The notes: generated by a model from the sequence alone, not told the origin. Positions 8,082 to 16,940 are shown, counted from the first letter of the stretch. The stretch: 64,000 nt of DNA from Elusimicrobiales bacterium (GCA_041651175.1 JBAZJT010000009.1:41271-105270); one strand, 5' to 3'. Numbers and translations: made by a program.

Positions 8082-10187
8082 TTAAAACGGCCTTTCGTCC
8101 GCATCCGGCTCATAGCCGCCATTGTCCATAGGCAGTGTTTCCTGCTCGCTTCCTTTCAGCGTTATGCCGAACCAGCAGGTCTTGCCGCCCGTAATCCTGT
8201 CGCGCTTGAAGCCGCGCTTCTGCATGTAATCAATGAACTCAGTGCGCTTTATGGAGCGCATTCCCCCGTCCTTGGCCCATAGCTGTATGGCCTTAAGTAT
8301 TTCACTGGCGGATACCTGCTGGCCTTCCGCTACAACGCAGTTTTCCGTGATGAAGTTTCCGATGATATCGGACTCCTCGCGGTATTCGTTTGTCGCCTGC
8401 GCGATTTTGGCTACCTCGCCAAGCCCGTCCTTCTGCCACAGCTTGAATCCCTGCGCCGCCCACGCCAGTATGCCCTCATATTCCTTGGCGAGCTTGTCGT
8501 CCAGCACGGCATCGCGCTCCTCCGGCGTTATGACTTTCTCAAACGGGATAGTCATGATGCGCCGCCAGATGCCCTTGTCTGTGCCGGATATATTCGGCTT
8601 ATGGTTCGTGGCGAGGAATATTTTGAACGTGGCGAAGAAGTCGAAGAACTCGCGGTGCAGGAACCGTGCCGATATCGGGTCGTCGCCGGTCAACTGTTTG
8701 ATTTGCGCCTCGGCAAGCGCGCGGCCCTTGCCGGATTCTATGGAGGTAACAAACCGCGCCCCTTTAAGCCGCGCCACATCGTTAGGAATAGACTCGCCGT
8801 ATTTTTCCATCAGCGTAGTGGCGGGCGTGTTCATCGCGTATTCGCCCAGCAGCCGGTAGATATGCTTGAGGAACGTGGACTTGCCGTTCATGCCCACGCC
8901 GTAAAGTATGAACACGCATTGCTCTTTCATTGAGCCGGACAGCGAGTATCCCACGGCTTTTTGCATGAAGCCGATAATTTCCTTGTCGCCGAGGAACACG
9001 CTATCAAGAAACTTGAGCCATTCCGGGCATTGCGCTTCCGGCTTGTAGTCCAGCTCCAGCCGCCTGGTGATATAATCCGTCTTGCTGTGCGGGCGCAACT
9101 CGCCGGTCCGCAAGTCCAGCGTCCCGTTGCGGCAGTTAAGCAGGTAAACATCGCCGTCAAAAGTATCCGGCGTTACCGTAATGCCGTCTTCACACCGGAC
9201 AAGGTTCACCATCGCCTTGAGCCGCGACTCGGCCTCGCATCGCACGGCGTGCTTGGCTAAATCCTTGTCGTTAGCCGACTTAGCTTTGCCCCGCATATCC
9301 AGCACAGCCGATTGCGCCAGCTTCATGATTTGGAACGCTTCATCTTTCTGCCAGCGCGTTCCGTCCCAAATAAACCAGCCGCCAAGCGCGTCGCAGTAAC
9401 GCAACTCGCCGCCGTAGCCGGAGTAAAGAAACTGCGCGTTCCAAGTATCGGTAAGCGGGCCGGACAAATTGCCGTCCTTGTCGTAGCGGGACACGCTTCT
9501 GGCGATTTTGGAAACCTCGGCCTTGTCCAGCGGCGGCGAACAACGAGCCGCGTTTATGGACTGGAGGTTCTTCTCTATCTCGGCTTGCTCAAGACCCATT
9601 TTCCGCAGGTTCACCCCCATCAGCATAAGCGTGTTGTTGCGGTTCTGCGTGATGAGCGCGTCTTTGTCGGACAGGTCGGGCGTTTTATCCTTGGGCGAAA
9701 GAATATCCAGCAGCCATGCCGGAGCGTCGGCTATCGGCGCATCCGGCCCGGTGAGCCAGTCGTAGGACTTGCCATCAATAACGCTTGGCGGCGCGACCAC
9801 ATAACCGCCGTCGCCGCGCACGTCGATACCCTTGCGGATGCCGGTCTTGCAGCCTATGCCCTGCTCGGGATAGCGGAAATACAGATGCCGCCCGCCGGAA
9901 CAGGTCTTGGCCTCCACGGTGGACGGCAACGCGCCGTATTCACGCTCCAGTTCCGCAAGCGATTCCGCGCCGCCCGCGCCGTTTTTGATGTCTATATCCA
10001 GCACGAAAATGCCGGACACTTTGCCGGTGGCTATGCCGATATTCGCGTAGTGATTTGCGAACAGCCGCTTCACCGCTTCCGCTTCTTTTGAGGCATCTTT
10101 ATAGCCATGCGGCGTTAGCGGTATCTTGCCCTTGCAAGGCAATACCGCCCAGCCTCTTGCCGCATAAGCCAACGCTTGCTCTATCAT
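8082..10187 (-). CDS. Phage primase-polymerase fused to a D5-type superfamily 3 helicase
   Basis: 701 residues from the ATG at 10187, which follows GGAAGG and gives the usual start MIEQALAYAARGWAVLPCKGK of the family. Residues ~1-190 are a bifunctional Prim-Pol domain (FVLDIDIKNGAGG with the catalytic acids, then SGGRHLYF). Residues ~280-420 are a D5_N domain. Residues ~430-600 carry the SF3 helicase: YGVGMNGKSTFLKHIYRLLG (Walker A), then KIFLATNHKPNISGTD. It would make primers and unwind the phage origin, probably at the iterons just downstream. A GTG 15 codons upstream is the only alternative start. Confidence 0.9.
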   Translation of the reverse strand: MIEQALAYAARGWAVLPCKGKIPLTPHGYKDASKEAEAVKRLFANHYANIGIATGKVSGIFVLDIDIKNGAGGAESLAELEREYGALPSTVEAKTCSGGRHLYFRYPEQGIGCKTGIRKGIDVRGDGGYVVAPPSVIDGKSYDWLTGPDAPIADAPAWLLDILSPKDKTPDLSDKDALITQNRNNTLMLMGVNLRKMGLEQAEIEKNLQSINAARCSPPLDKAEVSKIARSVSRYDKDGNLSGPLTDTWNAQFLYSGYGGELRYCDALGGWFIWDGTRWQKDEAFQIMKLAQSAVLDMRGKAKSANDKDLAKHAVRCEAESRLKAMVNLVRCEDGITVTPDTFDGDVYLLNCRNGTLDLRTGELRPHSKTDYITRRLELDYKPEAQCPEWLKFLDSVFLGDKEIIGFMQKAVGYSLSGSMKEQCVFILYGVGMNGKSTFLKHIYRLLGEYAMNTPATTLMEKYGESIPNDVARLKGARFVTSIESGKGRALAEAQIKQLTGDDPISARFLHREFFDFFATFKIFLATNHKPNISGTDKGIWRRIMTIPFEKVITPEERDAVLDDKLAKEYEGILAWAAQGFKLWQKDGLGEVAKIAQATNEYREESDIIGNFITENCVVAEGQQVSASEILKAIQLWAKDGGMRSIKRTEFIDYMQKRGFKRDRITGGKTCWFGITLKGSEQETLPMDNGGYEPDADERPF

Positions 10188-10246
10188 GCGCACCTTCCCG
10201 CGAAAAAATGGAAGGGGCGGCAGTTTTGCCACCGCCCCCTTGAGGT

Positions 10247-10972
10247 TCAGTAAGGCCGGGAGTCCTGCGCTTCCTCGGCTGCGTCATCGTCATGCACCTG
10301 TATATCCTTTGCCTTAGCGGAAAAGTCCCGCCACAGCTTTTCGCAGGTCTTGTATTCCTCCGGGCTGGCGCTGCCCGCCGCCGACACTTTCAGCACGCAA
10401 TAGGTCGCCACGCTGTTGGACTCGGCCTGCGAGTAGAGCTTGTATTTTCGGCTGAACATATCGCCGCCGCAGAACCGCGCCAGCGAGAGCAGTTGCTTGC
10501 CAGTTTTGTAGCCAGTCTTTGAGAAGCTGACTATGACGGGCATCGGCACGCCGGGGAAGTACGAGAAGAAGTTAAGGAACGCCGTCGCCACCGGCTTCTC
10601 GCCATTGGGTCCGAACCTTGCCGCTTCCGCGATTTTGGAATCGTCCATATCGCCGGATTTCCAGATGACCGCGCCCGGCTCGTAATCCGCATCGTAGTTC
10701 GGGTCCTCCTTTGAGCGCGGGTTGAACCGGATGAAGTTCTTGAACATGAACACCGGGATGAACTCTTGGGGAAGCTGCTCTTTGGTCAGCGAGTTGATTA
10801 TTGAGCCGACCTTTATACCCTCCACGCCTTGCGTAAGCTCCGGCGACAACGCCTGTATCAGCTTGGCGCGGGGGATGATGAGGTCTTCCTGCGTCACGCC
10901 CGCCTCAAAGCCGCGCTGCTGCCCGGCGGGCTGCATTGCCAGTTTCTTTTTTACTGCGAGGTCTTTTGCCAT
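10247..10972 (-). CDS. Conserved phage protein of unknown function
   Basis: 241 residues from the ATG at 10972 (MAKDLAVKKKLAMQ), preceded by AGGAG at about 7 bases; 23 further codons upstream are not supported. It has KLIQALSPELTQGVEGIKVG and KNFIRFNPRSKEDPNYDADYEPG, and an acidic C-terminal tail (HDDDAAEEAQ). The acidic tail and the position between helicase and nuclease genes would suit a single-stranded-DNA-binding or recombination helper protein, but I do not recognise the family and that is inference. Confidence 0.7.
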   Translation of the reverse strand: MAKDLAVKKKLAMQPAGQQRGFEAGVTQEDLIIPRAKLIQALSPELTQGVEGIKVGSIINSLTKEQLPQEFIPVFMFKNFIRFNPRSKEDPNYDADYEPGAVIWKSGDMDDSKIAEAARFGPNGEKPVATAFLNFFSYFPGVPMPVIVSFSKTGYKTGKQLLSLARFCGGDMFSRKYKLYSQAESNSVATYCVLKVSAAGSASPEEYKTCEKLWRDFSAKAKDIQVHDDDAAEEAQDSRPY

Positions 10973-10982
10973 TGTGTTGCTC

Positions 10983-11390
10983 CTATTTGTAAAGCCGTAG
11001 CGACGGCTTGAGGTAGTAGCTGATAAACTCCGGCACGGCATTGCCGCTTTCCACGCATTCCGAGATAAAACTGGAAAGCGTCTGCGGCATGACGACCGTC
11101 TTTATCAGGTCTGCCCGGTCACGCTCTTTGAGGTATGAGAACAACTTGTCCATGTCCTCCTGCCTGCAGTTGGCGTAGAGCCGGGGTTTTTGCAACTGCG
11201 CGTAGCCGATGCCTTCGTAAGTGGCGGTGGCTGTCGCGGAGCTGGATTCCAGATACTCTATGAGCCGGCCTTCCGCCGCCTCGTATTCCTTCTGCGACTG
11301 TTCCAGTTCTTTTTTCTGGTGGTCCCGTCGCTCTTTCGCTTCCTTGAAGCGCGCTACCAAGTCTTTTTCGCATACTTTTTCGTCCGGCAT
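10983..11390 (-). CDS. Coiled-coil phage protein of unknown function
   Basis: 135 residues: an N-terminal coiled coil (residues ~8-50, rich in Lys/Glu) and a C-terminal part with KLFSYLKERDRADLIKTVV and ending EFISYYLKPSLRLYK. GGAGG precedes the start. It sits 10 bases upstream of the previous gene, so the two are probably co-translated. Position within the recombination block hints at DNA metabolism; family not recognised. Confidence 0.7.
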   Translation of the reverse strand: MPDEKVCEKDLVARFKEAKERRDHQKKELEQSQKEYEAAEGRLIEYLESSSATATATYEGIGYAQLQKPRLYANCRQEDMDKLFSYLKERDRADLIKTVVMPQTLSSFISECVESGNAVPEFISYYLKPSLRLYK

Positions 11391-11400
11391 GATTCCTCCG

Positions 11401-11562
11401 TTATCGCTCCGCGAGCGAGATTATGTGTTTGTCTTTGATGCCGAGGGTATTGCAGAGAGTATCGTCGCCCACAAGCGTCACGCCGTAGGTTACGCCGTCT
11501 TTGGTTTCGACAATTCTGTATACCTCGACTTTTACCAGCACCTTATCGCCGATTCTGACCAT
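11401..11562 (-). CDS. Small phage protein, 53 residues
   Basis: Begins MVRIGDKVLVKVEVYRIVE and ends HIISLAER. A near-perfect ribosome site (AAAGGAGGTGAT) precedes the ATG. The beta-rich N-terminus would suit a small SH3/KOW-like fold. It lies between, and overlaps, nuclease and coiled-coil genes in the same operon. It also contains the 12-base core of the inverted repeat at 5685-5758. Function unknown. Confidence 0.7.
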   Translation of the reverse strand: MVRIGDKVLVKVEVYRIVETKDGVTYGVTLVGDDTLCNTLGIKDKHIISLAER

Positions 11563-11848
11563 CGCTATCACCTCCTTTCATGAAGTTTCTGGCTTCCTCC
11601 ACGCTCCGGCAGACTGTTGCCATGCCGCCGGAGGCGCGGATTTTTGCCAGCACGTATTTCTGAATCCTTGTCGGCTGGTTGTTGCCGACCTTAAGCTCTA
11701 TCGCCATAAACCGCCCGTCCACGCACAGCAGAATGTCCGGGATGCCGGAGGTCCACCTGTCTGCCGCCTTATAGACCCACGCGCGGGGATACTCAGCTTT
11801 CAAAAACGCCAGCACCTTCTGCTTAAGCCTCGTTTCGGATAAGCGCAT
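11543..11848 (-). CDS. VRR-NUC domain nuclease
   Basis: 101 residues, the size of stand-alone phage VRR-NUC proteins. The catalytic signature is present: SGIPDILLCVDGRFMAIELK (PD...ExK type), followed by RIQKYVLAKIRASGGMATVC. These nucleases act on branched DNA and are commonly next to an SNF2-type helicase in phages, exactly as here: the start overlaps the helicase end by 26 bp. Strong call. Confidence 0.9.
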   Translation of the reverse strand: MRLSETRLKQKVLAFLKAEYPRAWVYKAADRWTSGIPDILLCVDGRFMAIELKVGNNQPTRIQKYVLAKIRASGGMATVCRSVEEARNFMKGGDSDGQNRR

Positions 11849-13235
11849 GCACCGCCTCCTGCAATCCCTGCTTTTTCTGCAAAACTTTCAGCAGATGACC
11901 GTCTATGGTTTTTTTGGCGAGCAGATAGATGTAAAGACAGCTATGATGCTGGCCTATGCGGTGGATTCTGTCCCGCGACTGCGTGTGGGTTTCGTAGGAA
12001 TAATCAAGGCTGTAAAACACCATGACAGAACAATTAACGAAGGTAAGCCCGTGCCCAGCCGATTTCGGATGCGCGACAAGATACCGCGCCTGTCCTGTCT
12101 TGAACCGCCAGATGGAGTCGTCCTTGTCCTTTGCATCGGCGTAGAGCGTGACGACTTGCTCCGCGCCGTATTTCTCGGACAGCATTTTCTGGACGGCTTC
12201 CACCTCTTGGTGAAACTGCACCCATACAATGACCGGCTGGCTGCCAAGCTCCTCAATGACATTTTCCAGCTCGCGCAGCTTGCTGGATTTGCCGATTTCC
12301 GCGACCTTGCCATCCGCCGCATAGAAAAAGCCGGAGGTGGCTTGACGCAGTTTCATAAGTTTTGCTAACGCGACCTGCGCGGTGATTTCCGTGCCGTTGA
12401 TTTCGGCGACCAGATATTTCCGCATGTCCTCGTAGGCTTTGCGCTCTTCGGGGGATAAAACCACGTCGCGGATTTCGTCAATCTTTTCCGGCAGGTCCAG
12501 CGCGTCGTCTTTTTTTACCCAGCTTGCAAGCGGGCGGATGCGCTCCATAAGCCGCTGGCGGTTCTCGTCAGTGATTGCGTAACGCCAGCCGGAGCTGAGA
12601 ATTTCGCGCATATACTCGCGGCTAAGGCTCTGCCCGGACAGCCGCATTCTTTGCCCGTTGCGCTCAAGATGGAAGTAGGTATTGCGAAAGGCGTAGAAGG
12701 ACTTGTTGAGGTATTCCGGGCGCAGAAAATTAATCTGGCCCCATAGTTCCAGCTCGCTATTCGGCATAGGTGTGCCGGAAGAAACAATCCTGTGTTGAAA
12801 AAACGGCGCAAGCTCCAGCAATGTCTTGGTGGTGATACTTTTGTTGTTTTTAAGCCGCGAGCTTTCGTCCAAAACGCACATGAACGGTAGTGCTGTTATC
12901 AGTCGGCGGATTGCAGCCAGATACCGCTTGGATATCAATGCCTCATAATTGATAATCACGATATCCGGCACCGCCGCGCCCATTTCCTTGAACGGCACGG
13001 AAGTGAAGCCGGTGAATCGTTTTATATCCTCGCCCCATGCGGCGTTGACCAGCGATAACGGGCAGACAACCAAAAGCCGCAGTTGCGGATGGCGGATGCG
13101 GCGTTGCCGGAATATCTCAAGGCAAGTCCGCGTCTTGCCAAGGCCCGGCTCGTGGAACAGCGCGCAGTTGCCGCCAACCGTTTCCGCGAAGCTAACCGAC
13201 TCGCGCTGATGCCGGTATAAAGGAATATCAGTCAT
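11823..13235 (-). CDS. Phage SNF2-family DNA helicase
   Basis: 470 residues. Motifs in order: Q-like YRHQRESVSFAE, Walker A FHEPGLGKTRTCLEIF, motif Ia LLVVCPLSLVNAAW, Walker B variant CVLDESSRLKN, motif III IVSSGTPMPNS, and C-terminal motifs QARYLVAHPKSAGHGLTF and RDRIHRIGQ. It is a compact SF2/SNF2 ATPase that moves on duplex DNA, probably working with the overlapping VRR-NUC nuclease in phage recombination or replication restart. The Walker B reads DES rather than DEA/DEC, still acidic in the right places. Confidence 0.92.
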   Translation of the reverse strand: MTDIPLYRHQRESVSFAETVGGNCALFHEPGLGKTRTCLEIFRQRRIRHPQLRLLVVCPLSLVNAAWGEDIKRFTGFTSVPFKEMGAAVPDIVIINYEALISKRYLAAIRRLITALPFMCVLDESSRLKNNKSITTKTLLELAPFFQHRIVSSGTPMPNSELELWGQINFLRPEYLNKSFYAFRNTYFHLERNGQRMRLSGQSLSREYMREILSSGWRYAITDENRQRLMERIRPLASWVKKDDALDLPEKIDEIRDVVLSPEERKAYEDMRKYLVAEINGTEITAQVALAKLMKLRQATSGFFYAADGKVAEIGKSSKLRELENVIEELGSQPVIVWVQFHQEVEAVQKMLSEKYGAEQVVTLYADAKDKDDSIWRFKTGQARYLVAHPKSAGHGLTFVNCSVMVFYSLDYSYETHTQSRDRIHRIGQHHSCLYIYLLAKKTIDGHLLKVLQKKQGLQEAVHALIRNEA

Positions 13236-13506
13236 GGCGCGGCTCCTTGGCGATGCGTTCCAGCGTAAAGCTGTCCTCGCCCAACAGTTTTATCATCAGG
13301 CCGGTGAAGACCTGCGCGACATGCTCGCCGACATCGCTGGACACATCTATCACGGCCTTGCCGTCCGCCGCCGTATAACCGGCGTGCAGCCGGACTTTTG
13401 CCTGTCCGTAGACGCATTCCGCAGTGACGATAGCCAGCGCGATGCGTTCCTCCAGCGTTTTCCTGCTGATGTGGTGTTTGAAACTGAATTTGCAGATTTC
13501 AGACAT
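13228..13506 (-). CDS. Small conserved phage protein upstream of the SNF2 helicase
   Basis: 92 residues from the ATG at 13506 (MSEICKFSFKHHISR), preceded by GGAGGT; 21 codons further upstream are read through the control region and lack support. Its end overlaps the helicase start by 8 bp. Domain not recognised; the middle (CVYGQAKVRLHAGYTAADGK) looks like a small alpha/beta protein. The upstream leader shares a ~30-base element with the leader of the 51-aa protein at 18133. Confidence 0.65.
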   Translation of the reverse strand: MSEICKFSFKHHISRKTLEERIALAIVTAECVYGQAKVRLHAGYTAADGKAVIDVSSDVGEHVAQVFTGLMIKLLGEDSFTLERIAKEPRHD

Positions 13507-13521
13507 AAGCACCTCCACCAC

Positions 13522-13551
13522 AAACAAACCGGAAACGCGGGAAAAGTGACC
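13522..13551 (-). promoter_or_regulatory. Shared 30-base leader element, copy A
   Basis: Read on the minus strand this runs GGTCACTTTT, four to six variable bases, then TTTCCGGTTTGTTT, ending 15 bases before the start of the 13228-13506 gene. The same element in the same relation lies before the 51-aa gene at 18133 (18098-18127). A common operator or RNA leader is likely. Confidence 0.5.
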
Positions 13552-13565
13552 AAACCCGTAAAAAA

Positions 13566-14168
13566 TCAAAGATAAGCATCGAATCCCTCCCGGCGGAAAA
13601 GCTCGCGCATACGCGCCACCTCATGCTGCAGTGTGGTGCGCGGCAATCCCAGAATTTGGGCGGCTTCTGCGATGCTGCGGCCTTCCATGAACAGCACGTT
13701 CAGGCGGAGTTGTAGCGAAGAGAATTTGCCGGTTTTTAGCGAAAGGTCTATCCGTAGGTCCTGTGGATGGATTGCGGAAGGCACGCGGCTGCGCCGCACA
13801 ATCCTGTCGTCTCCCAAAATATCGCCAAACGTGACTTCTTCACCCTCGTGATTGAGTCCTACAGGAGTTTCCAACGAGTCCGTTATTGTTGCGCAGCGCT
13901 TTTTTGCGGAAGCCGTTTCGATTATTTGGCGAATGCGGTTATCAAGAATGCGGCTGAGGATTGTGCGGTCTGTGGCAGTGCGCTTGCTCCATTTGCTTGC
14001 TACATTGCGCTTGAGGTGTATTTCCAACAGCAATTCCTGTTCAATATCTGGCAGGTCGGCTGCCGTAAAACCGTATTTGCCGACCAGCCCTTTTGCTTTG
14101 CCTTGTGCCAGTTCTATTTCCCATTTGCTGAACCTGTTACTGCTTCCTGCCTTATAGGCTTTGTGCAT
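13566..14168 (-). CDS. Sigma-70-like factor of the prophage
   Basis: 200 residues. Residues ~20-90 resemble sigma region 2 (FTAADLPDIEQELLLEI...), and residues ~160-195 resemble region 4 with a helix-turn-helix (RSIAEAAQILGLPRTTLQHE). The middle is poorly conserved. Phages use such proteins to drive late or middle genes. Start at MHKAYKAGSSNRF; GGAGG-like sequence precedes it. It could alternatively be a Sak/ECF-like regulator. The region 4 call is fairly safe, the region 2 call less so. Confidence 0.7.
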   Translation of the reverse strand: MHKAYKAGSSNRFSKWEIELAQGKAKGLVGKYGFTAADLPDIEQELLLEIHLKRNVASKWSKRTATDRTILSRILDNRIRQIIETASAKKRCATITDSLETPVGLNHEGEEVTFGDILGDDRIVRRSRVPSAIHPQDLRIDLSLKTGKFSSLQLRLNVLFMEGRSIAEAAQILGLPRTTLQHEVARMRELFRREGFDAYL

Positions 14169-14249
14169 GACGCCCTCCTGATGGCCGGGCGTCTATGCAC
14201 CTCCTGTTGGCCTATTTTATGGGCGTCGCGCGCCTCTGTTTTCTGTCGA

Positions 14250-14453
14250 TTACTGCTTATCGGAAACTATTTCTGCGGTCTGCGCAGAGTTCAATGCGCC
14301 GCAACGCGGACAGATGCTTGTTGCTTTGCCGTCTATCACATAGCGGTGCTTGTCCCCGATTTGAATGTGCAGTTGGTTTCCCTGCCGCTTTGCGAGCAGT
14401 TTGCCGCAAGCGTGGCAACGCCAGTCCGAAATGGCAGCGTTTTCGTTTTGCAT
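14250..14453 (-). CDS. Com-like zinc finger protein
   Basis: 67 residues with two Cys pairs, WRCHACGKLLAKRQGN and SICPRCGALNS, the pattern of the Mu Com family of small zinc-binding translational regulators. The start follows GGAGG. In Mu, Com activates translation of the Mom modification gene; this prophage also has a DNA methyltransferase, but any functional connection is inference. Gaps on both sides (14169-14249 and 14454-14574) hold nothing further that I recognise. Confidence 0.75.
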   Translation of the reverse strand: MQNENAAISDWRCHACGKLLAKRQGNQLHIQIGDKHRYVIDGKATSICPRCGALNSAQTAEIVSDKQ

Positions 14454-14574
14454 GATTGCCTCCTTGGCATAAGTTGTGGGAGGGTCTTTGCCCTTCCAAA
14501 ACTATTTTCGCAGTCGCGGTTTATCTGCCAAGGGAGCGCGGATTTATCCAAATTTATCCCGTCGGAGGAATGGA

Positions 14575-14608
14575 CAAAAAACCGCCCGGATTTTAGGTCC
14601 GGGCGGTT
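14575..14608 (-). terminator. Rho-independent terminator after the 14633-16877 gene pair
   Basis: A perfect 11-bp stem (AACCGCCCGGA / TCCGGGCGGTT, 7-base loop) followed on the minus strand by a T-run. It lies 25 bases after the stop at 14633 and separates the pair of unknown genes from the Com-like gene. Confidence 0.85.
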
Positions 14609-14632
14609 GATTGCGTTAGTTGGTAGGGGGAG

Positions 14633-15745
14633 TCACTCGTTGTCAGGAGGGGCGAGCAGCAGGTATTTGAACTTGGCGGGCGGATTGAATTCATACAAGC
14701 CGTCGCCGACTGTATCCGTGGGATTGTTGGTCAGTTGCAAGACTTCCTTTACTGCAAGCGTACTGCACATATTCAGGAGCATGGTTTGCGCGCTTTTTTT
14801 CTCGCGCGAATCGCGGTCGCCTAAATACGGTCCCACCTTATACGGCGATAATGGCATGCGCGGTTGCCGCAGATACTCCGCAAGGAGCTTCAGACCAGTC
14901 GGCGATAAGACGCTTCGCCGTCCCTTATCTTTTTTCTGCGCCATGTGCGTAATCCGCTTGCCGGAGCGCCAAGCCTTGCAGCCCATAAGGTCTACAACCA
15001 GCGCATATTTCTTGGTTTCGCCGGACGCAATGGCCTTTTGATATTCTGCTTCCGATTGGCATGCAGCTTGCTTGCTCCCGCTGGTATATTTCAGGCAATA
15101 AGCGTCGGGGGCTGCTTTTTTAAGCTGGCCCAACGCCGTACCGAGAGCCGATTTGTCCAATGCCAGCAAGTCCAAGCCAAACGCCGCGCTGGCTGGGATA
15201 TAGGCATAGCGTTCGCCATTATTTGGCTGGCTGTTGTCCAATGTAATATATAGCCAGTCGTCAGCTTCCACGGCGCGTGGCCTGTAGTCGTGCGCGTTTC
15301 CTTGTGCGTGAGCCGACACAATCGCCACGCCCGCTTTTCTATTTCCGGTTCTATGTATCCCGGCAAATAGAAAACCGGACTCGTGCCTCTGCGAGCTTTC
15401 TATAAGTCCGTTCGCGCTGGCCAGAGCGGCCACCCAAGCCTCGGGGGCGAATTTAACCCATTCCGCTTCTTCCGGAAGCAGTTTGACGTGTTTGCCATGC
15501 TCTAGACAGAACCCGGTAAAAGAGCCGTCGTTCTGTTTTGCAACCGCCACAAGACCGTCACCTTCATGTTCGCCAAGCGGACACGGCGCGGTATCGGGTT
15601 CGGTTTCCATAACCAGCACGCCTTTGTCAAAGAGCTTGTCTGCGGCAGTCTGGGGCAATAGCGCAGACAGCTCTTTACTGCGGAACTGGGCCGAAAAAGC
15701 CCTGTCAAGCCGTTGCAACAGCAACAGTGCGGTTTGCGTTGACAT
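14633..15745 (-). CDS. Unknown protein, second gene of a two-gene unit
   Basis: 370 residues; I do not recognise a family. It has CPLGEHEGDGLVAVAK and TGFCLEHGKH, a possible zinc-binding C/H pair near residues 54-85, then a mixed alpha/beta part and an Arg/Lys-rich segment (MAQKKDKGRRSVLSPTGLKL) that could form a winged helix. It overlaps the upstream gene by 41 bp and is followed by a strong terminator, so the two genes form a closed unit beside the XRE/ImmA switch. Genes in this place in prophages are often lysogeny cargo, including defence, but no motif here proves that. Confidence 0.7.
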   Translation of the reverse strand: MSTQTALLLLQRLDRAFSAQFRSKELSALLPQTAADKLFDKGVLVMETEPDTAPCPLGEHEGDGLVAVAKQNDGSFTGFCLEHGKHVKLLPEEAEWVKFAPEAWVAALASANGLIESSQRHESGFLFAGIHRTGNRKAGVAIVSAHAQGNAHDYRPRAVEADDWLYITLDNSQPNNGERYAYIPASAAFGLDLLALDKSALGTALGQLKKAAPDAYCLKYTSGSKQAACQSEAEYQKAIASGETKKYALVVDLMGCKAWRSGKRITHMAQKKDKGRRSVLSPTGLKLLAEYLRQPRMPLSPYKVGPYLGDRDSREKKSAQTMLLNMCSTLAVKEVLQLTNNPTDTVGDGLYEFNPPAKFKYLLLAPPDNE

Positions 15746-16877
15746 TGATAAACCCCCAGCGCATAAGAACTTCTTCGATATGCCGGTCGCGCGGCGTTTC
15801 GTCCAGCGTGTAGTAATGCGGTCTGGTCAGCATTACCGTTTTGCGTTTCTTGCGCCCGCCGCCTTTGAACTGAAACTGTATTGCCAGTGATTTGATATCC
15901 GCATCCTGTAACCGCACGCCTCCAGTCTGCAATTTGCCAATCACATCCTGCGTGCCTCCAATCGTGTCTTTGCAGGTGATTTGGTGCCGGAAGTTTTTAT
16001 CGCCCGCATGCGTATAGTTCATGCCGACCACTTTCGCCCATTCAAACTCGTCCGTGGGCCGAACGGGGAAATTAAAGCCGGGGCGCAATAAAGGATTAAA
16101 ACAGACGATTTCCTCCGCCTTGAAGTGGTCGCCGCGCTGATGCAGTATATTGGTGGCAAATAACGAAGCAATGGCCTCCGCTTTCCGCATGCCCTTGCCG
16201 CCCACTTTCAGCTTCAACAGGCCTTTTTCCGGGTAGTAGATAAGCACAAGCTCGTGAACGGGCCGACGGTCGCGCGTGCCAATGGTGGTTTCGGTTTTGA
16301 ACTCATGTTCGGGTTTCATGAAATGCTCGTGCGGTACCACAAGCACCCATTTATCCTGCGTTTCCGGCAGACTTTCAATTTTTAGGCGCGGCCCTTCGCC
16401 GCCCCGGCGCAATATCTCGCGCAGGCTGGTTTTGAACTTCTCAAAGTCTGCAGAGCTGGGGGAACAGGGAGTATTCGGGCGGCCTATCAGCACTTTCAGG
16501 TTGTCGTTCTTTTCCACAATGAAGCAGTCGTATATTGAAGCAAAGCGAGTCGGATGGTTAAGCCAAAGCAATAAGGCAAGTTTGTGCAGATTGAGGTCCT
16601 TATAATCGCTAATCCCAGCTTCCTGCGCGGCGGCATATAAATAGGTGCGCCCATCTTCGCAGGAAATGTCGTTCATACAACAAAGCGCATCATCTATGGA
16701 TTCGCGCTTGGCATGGACAAACAGTTGCCATGCGTCGTAAATATCGTCGTTTTTTGGCTTTTCTTTCAATCCCAACTGCTGCCATGCGCCAAACTTATCA
16801 AAGAACTGTTTGAACAGTTCAGGCGCGTTCACGCTGCGGAAAAACCCAGCGGTAAGTCTTTTGTGTTCTTTCATCAT
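15705..16877 (-). CDS. Unknown protein, first gene of a two-gene unit
   Basis: 390 residues from an ATG at 16877 that follows GGAGGT by 7 bases (MMKEHKRLTAGFFRSVNAP). Residues ~20-110 are helical; a basic linker precedes KWVLVVPHEHFMKPEHEF; the C-terminal third has SLAIQFQFKGGGRKKRKTV and HIEEVLMRWGFINVNA, the latter like a small wing-helix. No family recognised. The overlap with the following gene points to a two-component function. An operator-like GTTG-N10-CAAC site shared with the XRE promoter lies upstream, so lysogenic control is plausible. Confidence 0.7.
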   Translation of the reverse strand: MMKEHKRLTAGFFRSVNAPELFKQFFDKFGAWQQLGLKEKPKNDDIYDAWQLFVHAKRESIDDALCCMNDISCEDGRTYLYAAAQEAGISDYKDLNLHKLALLLWLNHPTRFASIYDCFIVEKNDNLKVLIGRPNTPCSPSSADFEKFKTSLREILRRGGEGPRLKIESLPETQDKWVLVVPHEHFMKPEHEFKTETTIGTRDRRPVHELVLIYYPEKGLLKLKVGGKGMRKAEAIASLFATNILHQRGDHFKAEEIVCFNPLLRPGFNFPVRPTDEFEWAKVVGMNYTHAGDKNFRHQITCKDTIGGTQDVIGKLQTGGVRLQDADIKSLAIQFQFKGGGRKKRKTVMLTRPHYYTLDETPRDRHIEEVLMRWGFINVNANRTVAVATA

Positions 16878-16940
16878 CGTAGTAACCTCCGCCCTCATGG
16901 GGCTGTAAGATACCGCCAGAAGGCGGCTTTTTCTTGCCCG

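Noticed and set aside
13767..15041. 424-codon plus-strand frame
   Set aside because: Antisense to the sigma-like, Com-like and unknown genes; crosses a strong terminator and shows no domain.
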